From the NCBI GenBank assembly GCA_937880175.1, contig CALFLO010000109.1:1-30412 (forward strand): a DNA stretch of 30,412 nucleotides, in the 5' to 3' direction. The stretch comes from an uncultured Gluconobacter sp. (GTDB lineage Bacteria > Pseudomonadota > Alphaproteobacteria > Acetobacterales > Acetobacteraceae). Of the stretch, positions 23,208-30,412 are shown piece by piece. The position numbers were made by a program, and so were the translations under genes. Position 1 is the first letter of the stretch, and each line of letters opens with the position of its first letter. The notes beneath the pieces were generated by a model. It searched no databases and was not told where the DNA came from. It saw nothing but the letters and a program-made list of their open reading frames with translations.

Positions 23208-24068
23208 ATGTCCGTTGACCTCGACGCCATCCATGCGGATCTGCCGCCGCTGCCACAGACCATCCGGATGGTCGTGTCCGACATGGATGGAACACTCCTG
23301 ACACCCGACAAGACCCTGGCGCCTTCGACGCTGGCCATGGTCAAGGTGCTTCAGGAGCGCGGAATTCCGCTCTGTCTGGCCAGTGCGCGGCCACCCGCCG
23401 CCATGATCCCCTATATCGAGAAGCTCGGACTGACCGGGCAGAGTGCCGGCTTCAATGGCGGCATTATTTTCAAGCCCGATGGCACCACGAGCGTCAGCCG
23501 GGTTCTGTCCCCCGATGTGCTGTCGATCGTGCATGACATGCTTCATCTGCACGGGATCGAGACCTGGTTTCTGCGACAGTCCTACTGGATGGTGAAGGAC
23601 GCCTATACGCCCTTCGTGCAGCACGAACAGGGCATTACCGGTCTGACCCCGCATCAGGTTCCCGATCTTCGCAAGGAGTTCGAGGGGATCGGCAAGGTGA
23701 TGGGCGTAAGCAGCGATACCAGCCTGCTTCAGGACATCGAGACCGAACTTGGCGCCATGCTCCAGGGCGATGCGAGCGTGCGGCGCTCTTCCGATATTCT
23801 TCTGGACGTGACACCGGCCCTGGCCAACAAGGGTGAGGCCGTGCGTGAACTGGCGCTTGCCCACGGCATTGCGCCGCATGAGGTGGCCTGTCTTGGCGAT
23901 GCCCATAACGATCTGCCGATGTTTTCGGTCGCGGGTCTGGGCATTGCGATGGGACAGGCTGAAGATGACGTGAAAGCCGCCGCGCAGGTTCTCACAGACA
24001 CCAATGAGCGCGATGGCTGGGCCAAGGCCGTCGAGCGCTACATCCTGCCGAGAGTTCCCAATCCATGA
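23208..24068 (+). CDS. Cof-type HAD-superfamily sugar-phosphatase-like protein
   Basis: The 286-residue product is a class IIB (Cof) haloacid dehalogenase phosphatase: motif I VVSDMDGTLL with nucleophile Asp25 and acid/base Asp27, motif II in LASARPP, and motif IV CLGDAHNDLPMF preceded by the Lys of LANKGEAV (motif III). The cap domain lies between. Members dephosphorylate sugar phosphates, flavins or nucleotides. The start at 23208 follows AGGGG; an upstream in-frame opening would run through the terminator hairpin and is rejected. Its stop overlaps the pgl start by four bases, so it is co-translated with pentose phosphate enzymes and may act on a pathway intermediate or a side product. The substrate is not known. 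Confidence 0.88.
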   Translation: MSVDLDAIHADLPPLPQTIRMVVSDMDGTLLTPDKTLAPSTLAMVKVLQERGIPLCLASARPPAAMIPYIEKLGLTGQSAGFNGGIIFKPDGTTSVSRVLSPDVLSIVHDMLHLHGIETWFLRQSYWMVKDAYTPFVQHEQGITGLTPHQVPDLRKEFEGIGKVMGVSSDTSLLQDIETELGAMLQGDASVRRSSDILLDVTPALANKGEAVRELALAHGIAPHEVACLGDAHNDLPMFSVAGLGIAMGQAEDDVKAAAQVLTDTNERDGWAKAVERYILPRVPNP

Positions 24069-24805
24069 CCACCGACATCCGTTCCGCCACGCTGGAAACC
24101 CTTCCTGATTCAGAAGCCGTTGCCCTGCGGATGGCGGATCTTCTCGTTGAAGGAATTCTGGCCAAGACGGATGGCCCGTTCCGGGTCGCACTCTCCGGCG
24201 GCTCTACGCCCAAGCGCCTGTTCGAGATCCTCGCCACGCCGTCGCGTGCGAAGCTGATCCCGTGGGAGCGCGTCGAGATTTTCTATGGTGACGAACGCCA
24301 TGTGCCGGAAGGCCATGCCGACAGCAACCACACGGTCGGCCAGTCCGTCCTGCTGTCCCGCGTTCCGGTGCCAGCGCAGAATGTCCACGCCATTCCGACC
24401 GCTGCGACGGTGGACGAGGACGCGAAGGCTTACGAAAAGACCCTTCAGACCGCTTATGGTGCAACGGAGCTTGATCCGAAGCGCCCGCTGTTCGATCTCG
24501 TCATGCTGGGCCTTGGCACGGACGGTCATACGGCATCGCTGTTTCCGGGACAGCCGGTTCTGAAGGAACGGACGGCATGGGTCGGCACGGCTGCACCGTC
24601 CACCGCACCTTATGAACGCATTACGCTGACCTATCCTGCCATTCAGTCGAGCGCGCTGGTTGTGTTTCTCGTAACGGGGGCGTCCAAGGTCGAGATGCTG
24701 GAGCGTCTGGTCGAGGGTGACAGCTCCATCCCGTCCGCACGGGTGACGAGTGAGGGGCGGATCATCATTCTGGCGGACCGCGCTGCGGTGGGAGAAGACG
24801 CATGA
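24065..24805 (+). CDS. pgl: 6-Phosphogluconolactonase
   Basis: Pgl hydrolyses 6-phosphoglucono-delta-lactone to 6-phosphogluconate, the substrate of gnd. The 246-residue product is of the DevB/SOL type, related to glucosamine-6-phosphate deaminase: RVALSGGSTPKRLFEIL (phosphate-binding loop), FYGDERHVPEGHADSN, and LVMLGLGTDGHTASLFPG with the catalytic His are all present. Start and stop overlap its neighbours by ATGA on both sides (HAD gene and rpiA), indicating coupled translation. Confidence 0.96.
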   Translation: MTTDIRSATLETLPDSEAVALRMADLLVEGILAKTDGPFRVALSGGSTPKRLFEILATPSRAKLIPWERVEIFYGDERHVPEGHADSNHTVGQSVLLSRVPVPAQNVHAIPTAATVDEDAKAYEKTLQTAYGATELDPKRPLFDLVMLGLGTDGHTASLFPGQPVLKERTAWVGTAAPSTAPYERITLTYPAIQSSALVVFLVTGASKVEMLERLVEGDSSIPSARVTSEGRIIILADRAAVGEDA

Positions 24806-25497
24806 GCAGCACGGACATGAACGCTCACAAGCGCACGGCCGCGCGTGAAGCGGCTGACATGGTCAAGAGCGGCATGGTCGTGGGGCTCGGAACGGGCAGC
24901 ACGGCGGCCTACATGATCGAGCGTCTGGGCGAGCGGGTTGCGGAAGGTCTGGAAATTTTCGGAATCCCGACATCCGACGACAGCGAGGACAAGGCGCTCA
25001 AGGCCGGGATCCCCCTGACGGATTTCAGCGCGCATCGCCGGATCGACATCGCCATTGATGGCGCGGACGAGGTCCAGCGTGGTTCTCTTAACCTGATCAA
25101 GGGTCTGGGCGGCGCCTTGCTGCGTGAGAAAATCGTGGCGCAGGCGGCCAAGCGCTTCGTGGTGATCGTGGACGGCACCAAGCCTGTGGATCTGCTGGGG
25201 GAGCGGGCACCTGTTCCCGTGGAGGTCATTTCCTTTGGCTGGGAATGCACGGCGGAACTGCTTGCAGCCTGTGGCGCACGCGGTGTGAAGCCCCGGACGG
25301 ACCGGGCCGGTTCGCTGTTCGTAACCGATACCGGAAACATGATCCTGGACTGCCATTTCGGGCCGATCGAAAACCCGGAAAAGCTGGCCGATAAAATCGA
25401 CCGGATCGTGGGCGTCGTGGAACATGGCATGTTTCTCAACATGGCGTCCGAAGTTCTGGTAGCGACGCCGGACGGGGTGGAGCACTGGGAGCCATGA
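24802..25497 (+). CDS. rpiA: Ribose-5-phosphate isomerase A
   Basis: RpiA interconverts ribulose 5-phosphate and ribose 5-phosphate. The 231-residue product carries the phosphate loop GLGTGSTAAYMI, the catalytic region IDIAIDGADEV, IKGLGGALLREKIVA, and VDGTKPVDLLG with the expected Lys. The segment VPVEVISFGWE and the C-terminal VVEHGMFLNMASEVLV are also typical. It overlaps pgl and gntK by four bases each. Confidence 0.97.
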   Translation: MSSTDMNAHKRTAAREAADMVKSGMVVGLGTGSTAAYMIERLGERVAEGLEIFGIPTSDDSEDKALKAGIPLTDFSAHRRIDIAIDGADEVQRGSLNLIKGLGGALLREKIVAQAAKRFVVIVDGTKPVDLLGERAPVPVEVISFGWECTAELLAACGARGVKPRTDRAGSLFVTDTGNMILDCHFGPIENPEKLADKIDRIVGVVEHGMFLNMASEVLVATPDGVEHWEP

Positions 25498-26036
25498 AAA
25501 TGACGGAACACGAAACGCAGATGGGTCTGAAGCCGCGTTTTCTCGTGGTCATGGGCGTCTCCGGCACAGGCAAGACAACGGTCGCAACCGGTCTTGCCAC
25601 GCGTCTGGGCTGGCATTTTCAGGAAGGGGATGCGCTGCATCCGCCTGCCAATGTCGAGAAGATGAGCACGGGTCAGCCCCTGACAGATGCTGATCGTGCG
25701 CCCTGGCTCGCGCTTTGCCATGACTGGCTGCGCGCGCAGGTCGAAGCCGGGCATGGCGCGGTGCTGACGTGTTCCGCTCTCAAGCGCGCCTATCGCGAGC
25801 AGCTTCGTGGTGCCGATCTGCCGATCGAGTTCGTGCATATCGACACATCGGCGGCGGAGCTTGCGGATCGCCTGCAACGGCGGGAAGGGCATTTCATGCC
25901 GGCAAGCCTGCTGCCCAGCCAGCTTGCGACGCTTGAGGTTCCCGGCGATGACGAGCCGGTCATCCGTGTCTCGGGCGAGAAGCACCCCGATGTGGTGCTG
26001 GAGGAACTGATCCGCCATTTTCAGGCGGAGGACTGA
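25494..26036 (+). CDS. gntK: Gluconokinase
   Basis: GntK phosphorylates gluconate to 6-phosphogluconate. The 180-residue product has Walker A GVSGTGKTT (21-29), the substrate region FQEGDALHPPANVEKMSTGQPLTDADRAPWL that identifies GntK among small kinases, LTCSALKRAYREQLRG, and the lid segment RREGHFMPASLLPSQLATLE. An ATG at 25500 is an alternative start two codons in; 25494 gives the ATGA overlap with rpiA seen throughout this operon. Placement lets gluconate taken up by the cell enter the cycle at the level of gnd. Confidence 0.96.
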   Translation: MKMTEHETQMGLKPRFLVVMGVSGTGKTTVATGLATRLGWHFQEGDALHPPANVEKMSTGQPLTDADRAPWLALCHDWLRAQVEAGHGAVLTCSALKRAYREQLRGADLPIEFVHIDTSAAELADRLQRREGHFMPASLLPSQLATLEVPGDDEPVIRVSGEKHPDVVLEELIRHFQAED

Positions 26037-26039
26037 TCC

Positions 26040-26567
26040 ATGGCCGAGACCACCCGGCTTCTGGTGGATGCCGATGCGTGCCCGGTCAAGGACGAGATCT
26101 ACCGGGTCGGGGCGCGCTACGGCCTCAAGACAGTCATCGTTGCCAATAGCTGGATGAACATCCCGCAGTCCCCGCTCATTGAGCGCGTCGTGGTGCCGGA
26201 AGGGCCGGACGTAGCGGATGACTGGATTGCGGAACAGGTGACGCCGTCCGACATCGTCATCACCAGCGATATTCCGCTCGCGGTGCGCTGTCTGGCGAAA
26301 CAGGCATCTGTCCTGCGGCCGAATGGCGAGGAAATCGACGAACGCTCCGTGGGGATGGTCTCGGCCATGCGGGACCTGATGCAGGGTCTGCGCGAGACGG
26401 GAACGGTCACGACCTATAATCCGTCCTTCGGGAAAAACGACCGGAGCCGGTTTTTATCCGCGCTCGATACACTCATTGTGCGACTCCGCAGGAAAGCTGC
26501 CCTGGCGCGATCGCTCCCCAGTTCTTCAGAAACAATCCACAGGCCCTTCCCCGGAGATGTTCCCTGA
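26040..26567 (+). CDS. UPF0178 (YaiI/YqxD, DUF188) family protein
   Basis: The 175-residue product has the family marks LLVDADACPVKDEIYR, VIVANSWMNIP, VVVPEGPDVADDWIAE, DIVITSDIPLA and LRPNGEEIDERSVG. The conserved aspartates and the fold suggest a PIN-like nuclease, but no function is established. It begins 3 bases after gntK and closes the operon; no link to sugar metabolism is evident. The last 25 residues or so are low-complexity (SLPSSSETIHRPFPG) and probably disordered. No clear terminator follows before the LysR gene. Confidence 0.9.
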   Translation: MAETTRLLVDADACPVKDEIYRVGARYGLKTVIVANSWMNIPQSPLIERVVVPEGPDVADDWIAEQVTPSDIVITSDIPLAVRCLAKQASVLRPNGEEIDERSVGMVSAMRDLMQGLRETGTVTTYNPSFGKNDRSRFLSALDTLIVRLRRKAALARSLPSSSETIHRPFPGDVP

Positions 26568-26571
26568 TTCT

Positions 26572-26603
26572 GGGGATATCTTCTGCCGGGGGATAATTCT
26601 GCC
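26572..26603. repeat. Imperfect direct repeat before the LysR gene, possible operator
   Basis: GGGGATATCTTCTGCC (26572-26587) and GGGGATAATTCTGCC (26589-26603) are near-identical copies 17 bases apart, ending 19 bases before the LysR-type start. Spacing of nearly two helical turns would place them on nearly the same face of DNA. Confidence 0.4.
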
Positions 26604-26622
26604 CCGATAAGGATATTGTCCC

Positions 26623-27495
26623 ATGAATCCGCTCCGCCTCGCCCAGCTTGAAATGTTCTGCGCGGTCGTGGAGGAGGGGACGGTCGTGGCAGCCTCCCGG
26701 CGCCTGAACTGTGTGGCGTCCAATGTGACGGCGCGGCTGAAGGAACTGGAGCTCCTGCTCGGGCAGGAGCTGTTTTTGCGGGAAAAGGGCCGCCTGACAC
26801 CCACCCCTGAAGGTCGCCTGTTCTATCAGCAGACGAGGCCGGTCGTGTCTGGCGCGCAGTCCCTGACGGATCTGTTTGCAGAGGGCACTCCGCGCGGCAT
26901 TCTGAATATCGGGGCACTGGATGTCGCTCTGGAGGGATATCTGCCGCGGATCGTGCCGGAGTTTCTCAAAGCCTGCCCGGGCGTGGAACTGAAGATGTTC
27001 CTGCGCCCGACCTACACGCTGGAGCGGATGCTGGCGGAGGGGGAGATTGATCTGGCGCTGACGGATGGCCCGATCGTGCATCCGCTCATGGAAAGCCGTT
27101 TTGCATTCCGGGAGAAACTGGCGCTTGCCATGCCGGTTGGCCAGAAAGGCGCGCGGGACGGGCAGCATGTGTTTCTGTTCAATACGGACTGCTTTTATCG
27201 CCGGTATTTCGAGACCTGGCTTGAACGGCATGGCGTTTCAAACGCGATCATCCACACGGTCGAATCCTATGATGTCATTCTCGCCTGCGTTCAGGCCGGA
27301 CTGGGTATTTCCTGTGTGCCGCACAGTATCATTTCGCAGGTCAAAAGACGGCGTCGTGAAGGCATTGCGTTTACGTATCCCGAAGATCTGAAAGGCAGCG
27401 AAGTCTATTTCATCTGGCGTGAGCCGGGACTGAATGATCTGGGGCGCAGATTTCTGGATTATGCGCCGCCACATCCGGATGCTCATGAAAAGTGA
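26623..27495 (+). CDS. LysR-family transcriptional regulator
   Basis: The 290-residue product has an N-terminal winged helix-turn-helix (about 5-64: LAQLEMFCAVVEEGTVVAAS, followed by NVTARLKELELLLGQELFLR) and a periplasmic-binding-protein-like effector domain (about 90-285). The HTH variant, with Asn-Val-Thr-Ala-Arg in the recognition helix, recalls the PtrR (YneJ) subgroup, which in enterobacteria is divergent from an aldehyde dehydrogenase gene. Here an aldehyde dehydrogenase lies directly downstream on the same strand and is a reasonable target, but this is inference. A direct repeat precedes the start. The stop overlaps a hairpin terminator. The effector is unknown. Confidence 0.93.
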   Translation: MNPLRLAQLEMFCAVVEEGTVVAASRRLNCVASNVTARLKELELLLGQELFLREKGRLTPTPEGRLFYQQTRPVVSGAQSLTDLFAEGTPRGILNIGALDVALEGYLPRIVPEFLKACPGVELKMFLRPTYTLERMLAEGEIDLALTDGPIVHPLMESRFAFREKLALAMPVGQKGARDGQHVFLFNTDCFYRRYFETWLERHGVSNAIIHTVESYDVILACVQAGLGISCVPHSIISQVKRRRREGIAFTYPEDLKGSEVYFIWREPGLNDLGRRFLDYAPPHPDAHEK

Positions 27496-27525
27496 GTCCA
27501 TAGCTTACGAATCATCACTTTTTAT
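27488..27525 (+). terminator. Probable terminator overlapping the end of the LysR gene
   Basis: AAAAGTGA (27488-27495, containing the stop codon) pairs perfectly with TCACTTTT (27515-27522) around a 19-base loop, and further T residues follow. The large loop lowers confidence. Confidence 0.5.
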
Positions 27526-27634
27526 TATCAGGGAATGCCTGCACCTTACGCTCATCGAATGAACTGCTGGCTGGCTGATGCGTCTGTTTCATTACCAAGC
27601 GCAGGGTCACCACACAGAAAATGCAGGAAATTTC

Positions 27635-29077
27635 ATGACTGAGAAAAGCAATCTCTTCATCAACGGAAGCTGGGTCGCACCAAAGAGCAGCGAATGGATC
27701 ACGGTTGAAAACCCGGCCACGAAAGCCGTCGTGGGCGAAGTGGCAAAGGGCGCGCAGGCCGATGTGGACGCTGCCGTCTCGGCTGCGAAATCGGCCTTTA
27801 CCGGCTGGAGCCGCCGCACGGCGACCGAACGTGCGGATTACATCCATGCGCTCAAGGATCTGGTGAAGCGCGACAAGGAAAAGCTGGCTGCGCTTATCAC
27901 GTCCGAAATGGGAAAGCCGCTGAAGGAAGCGCGGGTCGAAGTCGATTTCGCCATCGGTCTGCTGCGTTTTGCCGCCGAGAACGTCCTGCGCCTTCAGGGC
28001 GAGATCATCCCGGGCAGTTCCCCGGACGAGAAAATCCTGATCGACCGCGTGCCGCTGGGCGTGATTGGTGCGATCACAGCCTGGAACTTCCCGCTCGCGC
28101 TCTGTGCCCGCAAGATTGGTCCGGCCGTTGCGGCTGGCAACACGATCGTCCTCAAGCCGCATGAACTGACGCCGCTGGCCTGTCTGCATCTGGCGAAGCT
28201 GGTTGAAGAAGCGAAAATTCCGCACGGCGTCATCAATATCGTGACGGGCGACGGCAAGGATGTCGGCGTGCCGCTGGTGGCGCACAAGGACATCAAGCTC
28301 ATTACGATGACGGGCTCGACTCCCGCTGGCAAGAAGATCATGGCCGCTGCGTCCGAGACGCTGAAGGAAGTCCGGCTTGAGCTGGGCGGCAAGGCGCCGT
28401 TCATGGTCATGGAAGACGCCGATCTGGACAAGGCGGCCGATGCGGCGGTGTCAGCGCGCTTTGGTAATGGGGGGCAGGTCTGCACCTCCAACGAACGCAC
28501 CTACATTCATGAAGCCGTCTATGACCGCTTTGTCGGGAAGGTCCGCGAGAAGATTGACGCGTTGAAGGTCGGGCTGCCGACGGACCCGGCCACGGATATG
28601 GGGCCGAAGGTTAGCGAGGACGAGCTCAACAAGGTCCATGAGATGGTCGAGCATGCTGTCCGGCAGGGCGCACGTCTTGCCGTGGGCGGAAAGCGTCTGA
28701 CGGGTGGCGTGTATGACAAGGGGTACTTCTACGCCCCGACGCTGCTGACGGATGTGACGCAGGACATGGATATCGTGCATAACGAAGTCTTCGGTCCGGT
28801 TATGTCGCTGATCCGCGTGAAGGATTTCGATCAGGCCATCGCCTGGGCCAATGACTGCCGCTACGGCCTGTCGGCATATCTCTTCACGAACGATCTGAAC
28901 AAGATCCTCCGCATGACCCGCGAACTGGAATTTGGTGAGGTCTATGTCAACCGTCCGGGTGGCGAGGCACCGCAGGGCTTCCATCATGGCTACAAGGAAA
29001 GCGGCCTTGGTGGTGAGGACGGACAGCACGGCATGGAAGCCTATGTCCAGACGAAGACCATTTACCTCAACGCATAA
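27635..29077 (+). CDS. NAD(P)-dependent aldehyde dehydrogenase, AldA-like
   Basis: The 480-residue product belongs to the aldehyde dehydrogenase superfamily and resembles E. coli AldA (lactaldehyde/glycolaldehyde dehydrogenase): LFINGSWV and NPATKAVVGEV at the start, EGGK/EMGK-type helix, WNFPLAL with Asn151, VLKPHELTP, MTGSTPAGKKIM, the general-base region LELGGKAP (Glu249), and the nucleophile Cys283 in GGQVCTSNERTY. The C-terminal GEVYVNRPGGEAPQGFHHGYKESGLGGEDG is also AldA-like. It oxidises an aldehyde to the acid; substrate preference cannot be read from the sequence. The ATG at 27635 with AGGA 7 bases upstream is chosen; the longer frame from 27578 adds residues foreign to the family. 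A terminator hairpin follows the stop. Confidence 0.93.
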   Translation: MTEKSNLFINGSWVAPKSSEWITVENPATKAVVGEVAKGAQADVDAAVSAAKSAFTGWSRRTATERADYIHALKDLVKRDKEKLAALITSEMGKPLKEARVEVDFAIGLLRFAAENVLRLQGEIIPGSSPDEKILIDRVPLGVIGAITAWNFPLALCARKIGPAVAAGNTIVLKPHELTPLACLHLAKLVEEAKIPHGVINIVTGDGKDVGVPLVAHKDIKLITMTGSTPAGKKIMAAASETLKEVRLELGGKAPFMVMEDADLDKAADAAVSARFGNGGQVCTSNERTYIHEAVYDRFVGKVREKIDALKVGLPTDPATDMGPKVSEDELNKVHEMVEHAVRQGARLAVGGKRLTGGVYDKGYFYAPTLLTDVTQDMDIVHNEVFGPVMSLIRVKDFDQAIAWANDCRYGLSAYLFTNDLNKILRMTRELEFGEVYVNRPGGEAPQGFHHGYKESGLGGEDGQHGMEAYVQTKTIYLNA

Positions 29078-29085
29078 TGGACGAA

Positions 29086-29117
29086 CGGGCGACGGCTTTG
29101 TGGTCGCCCGTGTTTTT
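29086..29117 (+). terminator. Terminator between the aldehyde dehydrogenase and PfpI genes
   Basis: CGGGCGAC (29086-29093) pairs perfectly with GTCGCCCG (29103-29110) around a 9-base loop, followed by TGTTTTT. It ends 17 bases before the next start, so the PfpI gene probably depends on read-through. Confidence 0.75.
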
Positions 29118-29134
29118 CTGAAAGGATCAGCATC

Positions 29135-29662
29135 ATGGTAAAAGTCGCTGCACTGGCCACCGATGGTCTTGAAGAAATCGAACTGACGGGACCGCAGGAC
29201 GCGCTCGAAAAAGCGGGTGCGACCGTCACGGTCATTTCCCTCAGGGCAGGGGAATTTCAGGCCGTGAACAAGGATATTTATCCGTCCCGCAAGATCCACG
29301 CTGATCTGGCGATCGCCGATGCGAAGGCCGAGGATTATGACGCGCTCCTGCTTCCGGGTGGTCTGGCGTCCCCGGATGCGCTGCGTCTGAACAAGGATGT
29401 GGTGGCCTTCGCCAAGGCCTTCGTGAAGGCGAACAAGCCAATCGCCGCCATCTGCCACGGTGCGCAGACGCTGATCGAGGTGGGTGGGCTGAAAGGGCGG
29501 ACCGTCACGTCCTGGCCAGCCATCCGGACAGATCTGGAAAATGCCGGGGCGAGCTGGGTGGATAATGAGGTCGTCGTTGACGGGCCTTATGTGTTCTCCC
29601 GATGCCCGGATGATATTCCGGCCTTCAACAAGGCCATCATCAGGCATTTCAGGCTTGCCTGA
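29135..29662 (+). CDS. DJ-1/PfpI-family protein
   Basis: The 175-residue product has the single-domain PfpI fold: KVAALATDGLEEIELTGP at the start with the conserved acidic residues, DYDALLLPGGLASPDALR, and the nucleophile elbow AAICHGAQTL with Cys107 and His108. The family contains cysteine peptidases, chaperones and enzymes that handle glyoxals or glycated proteins (YhbO, DJ-1). Its place after an aldehyde dehydrogenase suggests defence against reactive carbonyls, but this is inference. AAAGGA (29121-29126) precedes the start by 8 bases. A strong bidirectional terminator follows. Confidence 0.9.
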   Translation: MVKVAALATDGLEEIELTGPQDALEKAGATVTVISLRAGEFQAVNKDIYPSRKIHADLAIADAKAEDYDALLLPGGLASPDALRLNKDVVAFAKAFVKANKPIAAICHGAQTLIEVGGLKGRTVTSWPAIRTDLENAGASWVDNEVVVDGPYVFSRCPDDIPAFNKAIIRHFRLA

Positions 29663-29680
29663 AATTTTTATCAGGGCACA

Positions 29681-29723
29681 AAAAAAAGGAGGCTCTCCCG
29701 GTTGGGGGAGGCCTCCTTTTTTT
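29681..29723. terminator. Bidirectional intrinsic terminator between PfpI gene and glpQ
   Basis: A perfect 13-bp outer stem made of seven A and GGAGGC (29681-29693) and its complement (29711-29723), with an inner CTCCC/GGGAG stem. T-runs appear on both strands, as expected between convergent genes. Confidence 0.95.
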
Positions 29724-29738
29724 GTGGGGCAATGCGGA

Positions 29739-30412
29739 TCAGATCGTGCGATCTACCGCAATGCGTCCGAGCGCCGGATCGTCGGTGAAAAAGCCGTCGA
29801 TCCCCATGTCCAGATAGCGGCGGAGTTCCGCGATCATGCCCTTGGGGTTGCGGGCGGCATCCCCGGCGTCATTGCGAAGCTGGGCAGGGAGGAAATGGTT
29901 TTCCGGGCGTGCCGTGTAGGAATGAACCAGAAGTCCGGCCCGATGGGCATCTGTCACGAGGGTGGAGGGCTCCAGCCAGGCGCCTTTGCTGTCGCGCGGG
30001 ATCAGATCCGTATTGGACGGGCCGATTACGTCGGCATAGCGGCGGACGTCCTTGAGGCCTTCGGGCGTCATGAGGTCGCCGAAGGTCGTGGTCTTGCCCG
30101 CAGCCATCAGATCTGGCGGGACGTCCTTGCGCTCACCCATGAGCAGCATCAGACGCGCCTGAGGATTGATGGACAGGACGTCTGAGCGGATGCGCCCCAG
30201 ATTGCTGGTCTCGAAGGACTGGAGTTCCAGCGGCGCCTGTCGCGTGTACTCGTGGGCGGCGATGGTCTGGAGGAAAACGGCTTCGGGGTTCAGACCGAGG
30301 CTGTTGAAATGCGTGGAATGCTTGATTTCCGGCACGAGGCCGAAAACCTTGCCCGTCGCGGCCGACTGGGCGGCGACCTGTTCGATGACTTCCTCGAAGG
30401 TCGGGATTTCGA
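29739..30412 (-). CDS. glpQ: Glycerophosphodiester phosphodiesterase (5' end missing)
   Basis: The frame runs off the window edge, so the start, the signal peptide if any, and roughly the first third are not seen. The visible 224 residues include EIPTFEEVIEQV, the metal/substrate segment VPEIKHSTHF, LQSFETSNLGRIR, and the C-terminal GIDGFFTDDPALGR, which are typical of the GDPD TIM barrel of the GlpQ type. The enzyme hydrolyses glycerophosphodiesters to glycerol 3-phosphate and an alcohol, normally in the periplasm. A GTG within the frame at 30335 is not the start, because conserved sequence continues upstream of it. It is convergent with the PfpI gene. Confidence 0.92.
   Translation of the reverse strand, partial: EIPTFEEVIEQVAAQSAATGKVFGLVPEIKHSTHFNSLGLNPEAVFLQTIAAHEYTRQAPLELQSFETSNLGRIRSDVLSINPQARLMLLMGERKDVPPDLMAAGKTTTFGDLMTPEGLKDVRRYADVIGPSNTDLIPRDSKGAWLEPSTLVTDAHRAGLLVHSYTARPENHFLPAQLRNDAGDAARNPKGMIAELRRYLDMGIDGFFTDDPALGRIAVDRTI

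Noticed and set aside
29681..29723. Possible small repeat element between the PfpI gene and glpQ
   Set aside because: The perfect stem with T-runs on both strands between convergent genes is fully explained as a bidirectional terminator.

Overview
The window is about 60% GC, with densely packed, often overlapping genes. Its content points to an acetic acid bacterium (Alphaproteobacteria, Acetobacteraceae), most likely Gluconobacter. The main reasons are a transaldolase/glucose-6-phosphate isomerase fusion inside a pentose phosphate operon, a short 6-phosphogluconate dehydrogenase of the NAD-preferring kind, a gluconokinase in the same operon, and a CtrA-type regulator next to flagellar genes. 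The genus is an inference from gene content and recalled gene order. No database was searched.

Layout. (1) 1-3095: envelope genes: the 3' part of tolB, then pal and cpoB. Hairpin terminators follow tolB and pal, so these are separate or attenuated units. (2) 3158-7882: tilS, ftsH and glmM on the plus strand, with terminators after tilS and ftsH. (3) 7952-10686: a CtrA-family response regulator (minus strand) divergent from fliI-fliJ. (4) 10668-13002, minus strand: an M29 aminopeptidase, a small exported protein and an unknown protein; a GT2-like glycosyltransferase diverges from it (13086-13889). (5) 13969-17045, minus strand: a small coiled-coil protein, hisC coupled to an ankyrin-repeat protein, and a metallo-beta-lactamase-fold hydrolase. 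(6) 17156-26567, plus strand: a pentose phosphate operon of tkt, tal-pgi, gnd, a Cof-type HAD phosphatase, pgl, rpiA and gntK, with a UPF0178 gene at the end. (7) 26623-30412: a LysR regulator, an AldA-like aldehyde dehydrogenase, a DJ-1/PfpI protein, and the 3' part of a convergent glpQ.

How the genes fit together. The operon at 17156-26036 brings imported gluconate into the cycle (gntK), oxidises 6-phosphogluconate (pgl supplies it from the lactone, gnd consumes it) and recycles pentose phosphates to glucose 6-phosphate (rpiA, tkt, tal-pgi). This suits an organism that depends on the pentose phosphate cycle instead of a complete glycolysis. zwf is not in the window.

The most unusual observation is the CtrA homologue. 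At the position of the phosphorylated aspartate (residue 51) it has glutamate, and one of the paired Mg-binding acidic residues is serine, while the DNA-binding domain looks intact. The D51E exchange in Caulobacter CtrA is a well-known laboratory allele that acts without phosphorylation; here it appears to be natural. A near-consensus CtrA site lies between this gene and fliI. No tRNA, rRNA, CRISPR array, insertion sequence or phage gene was seen.
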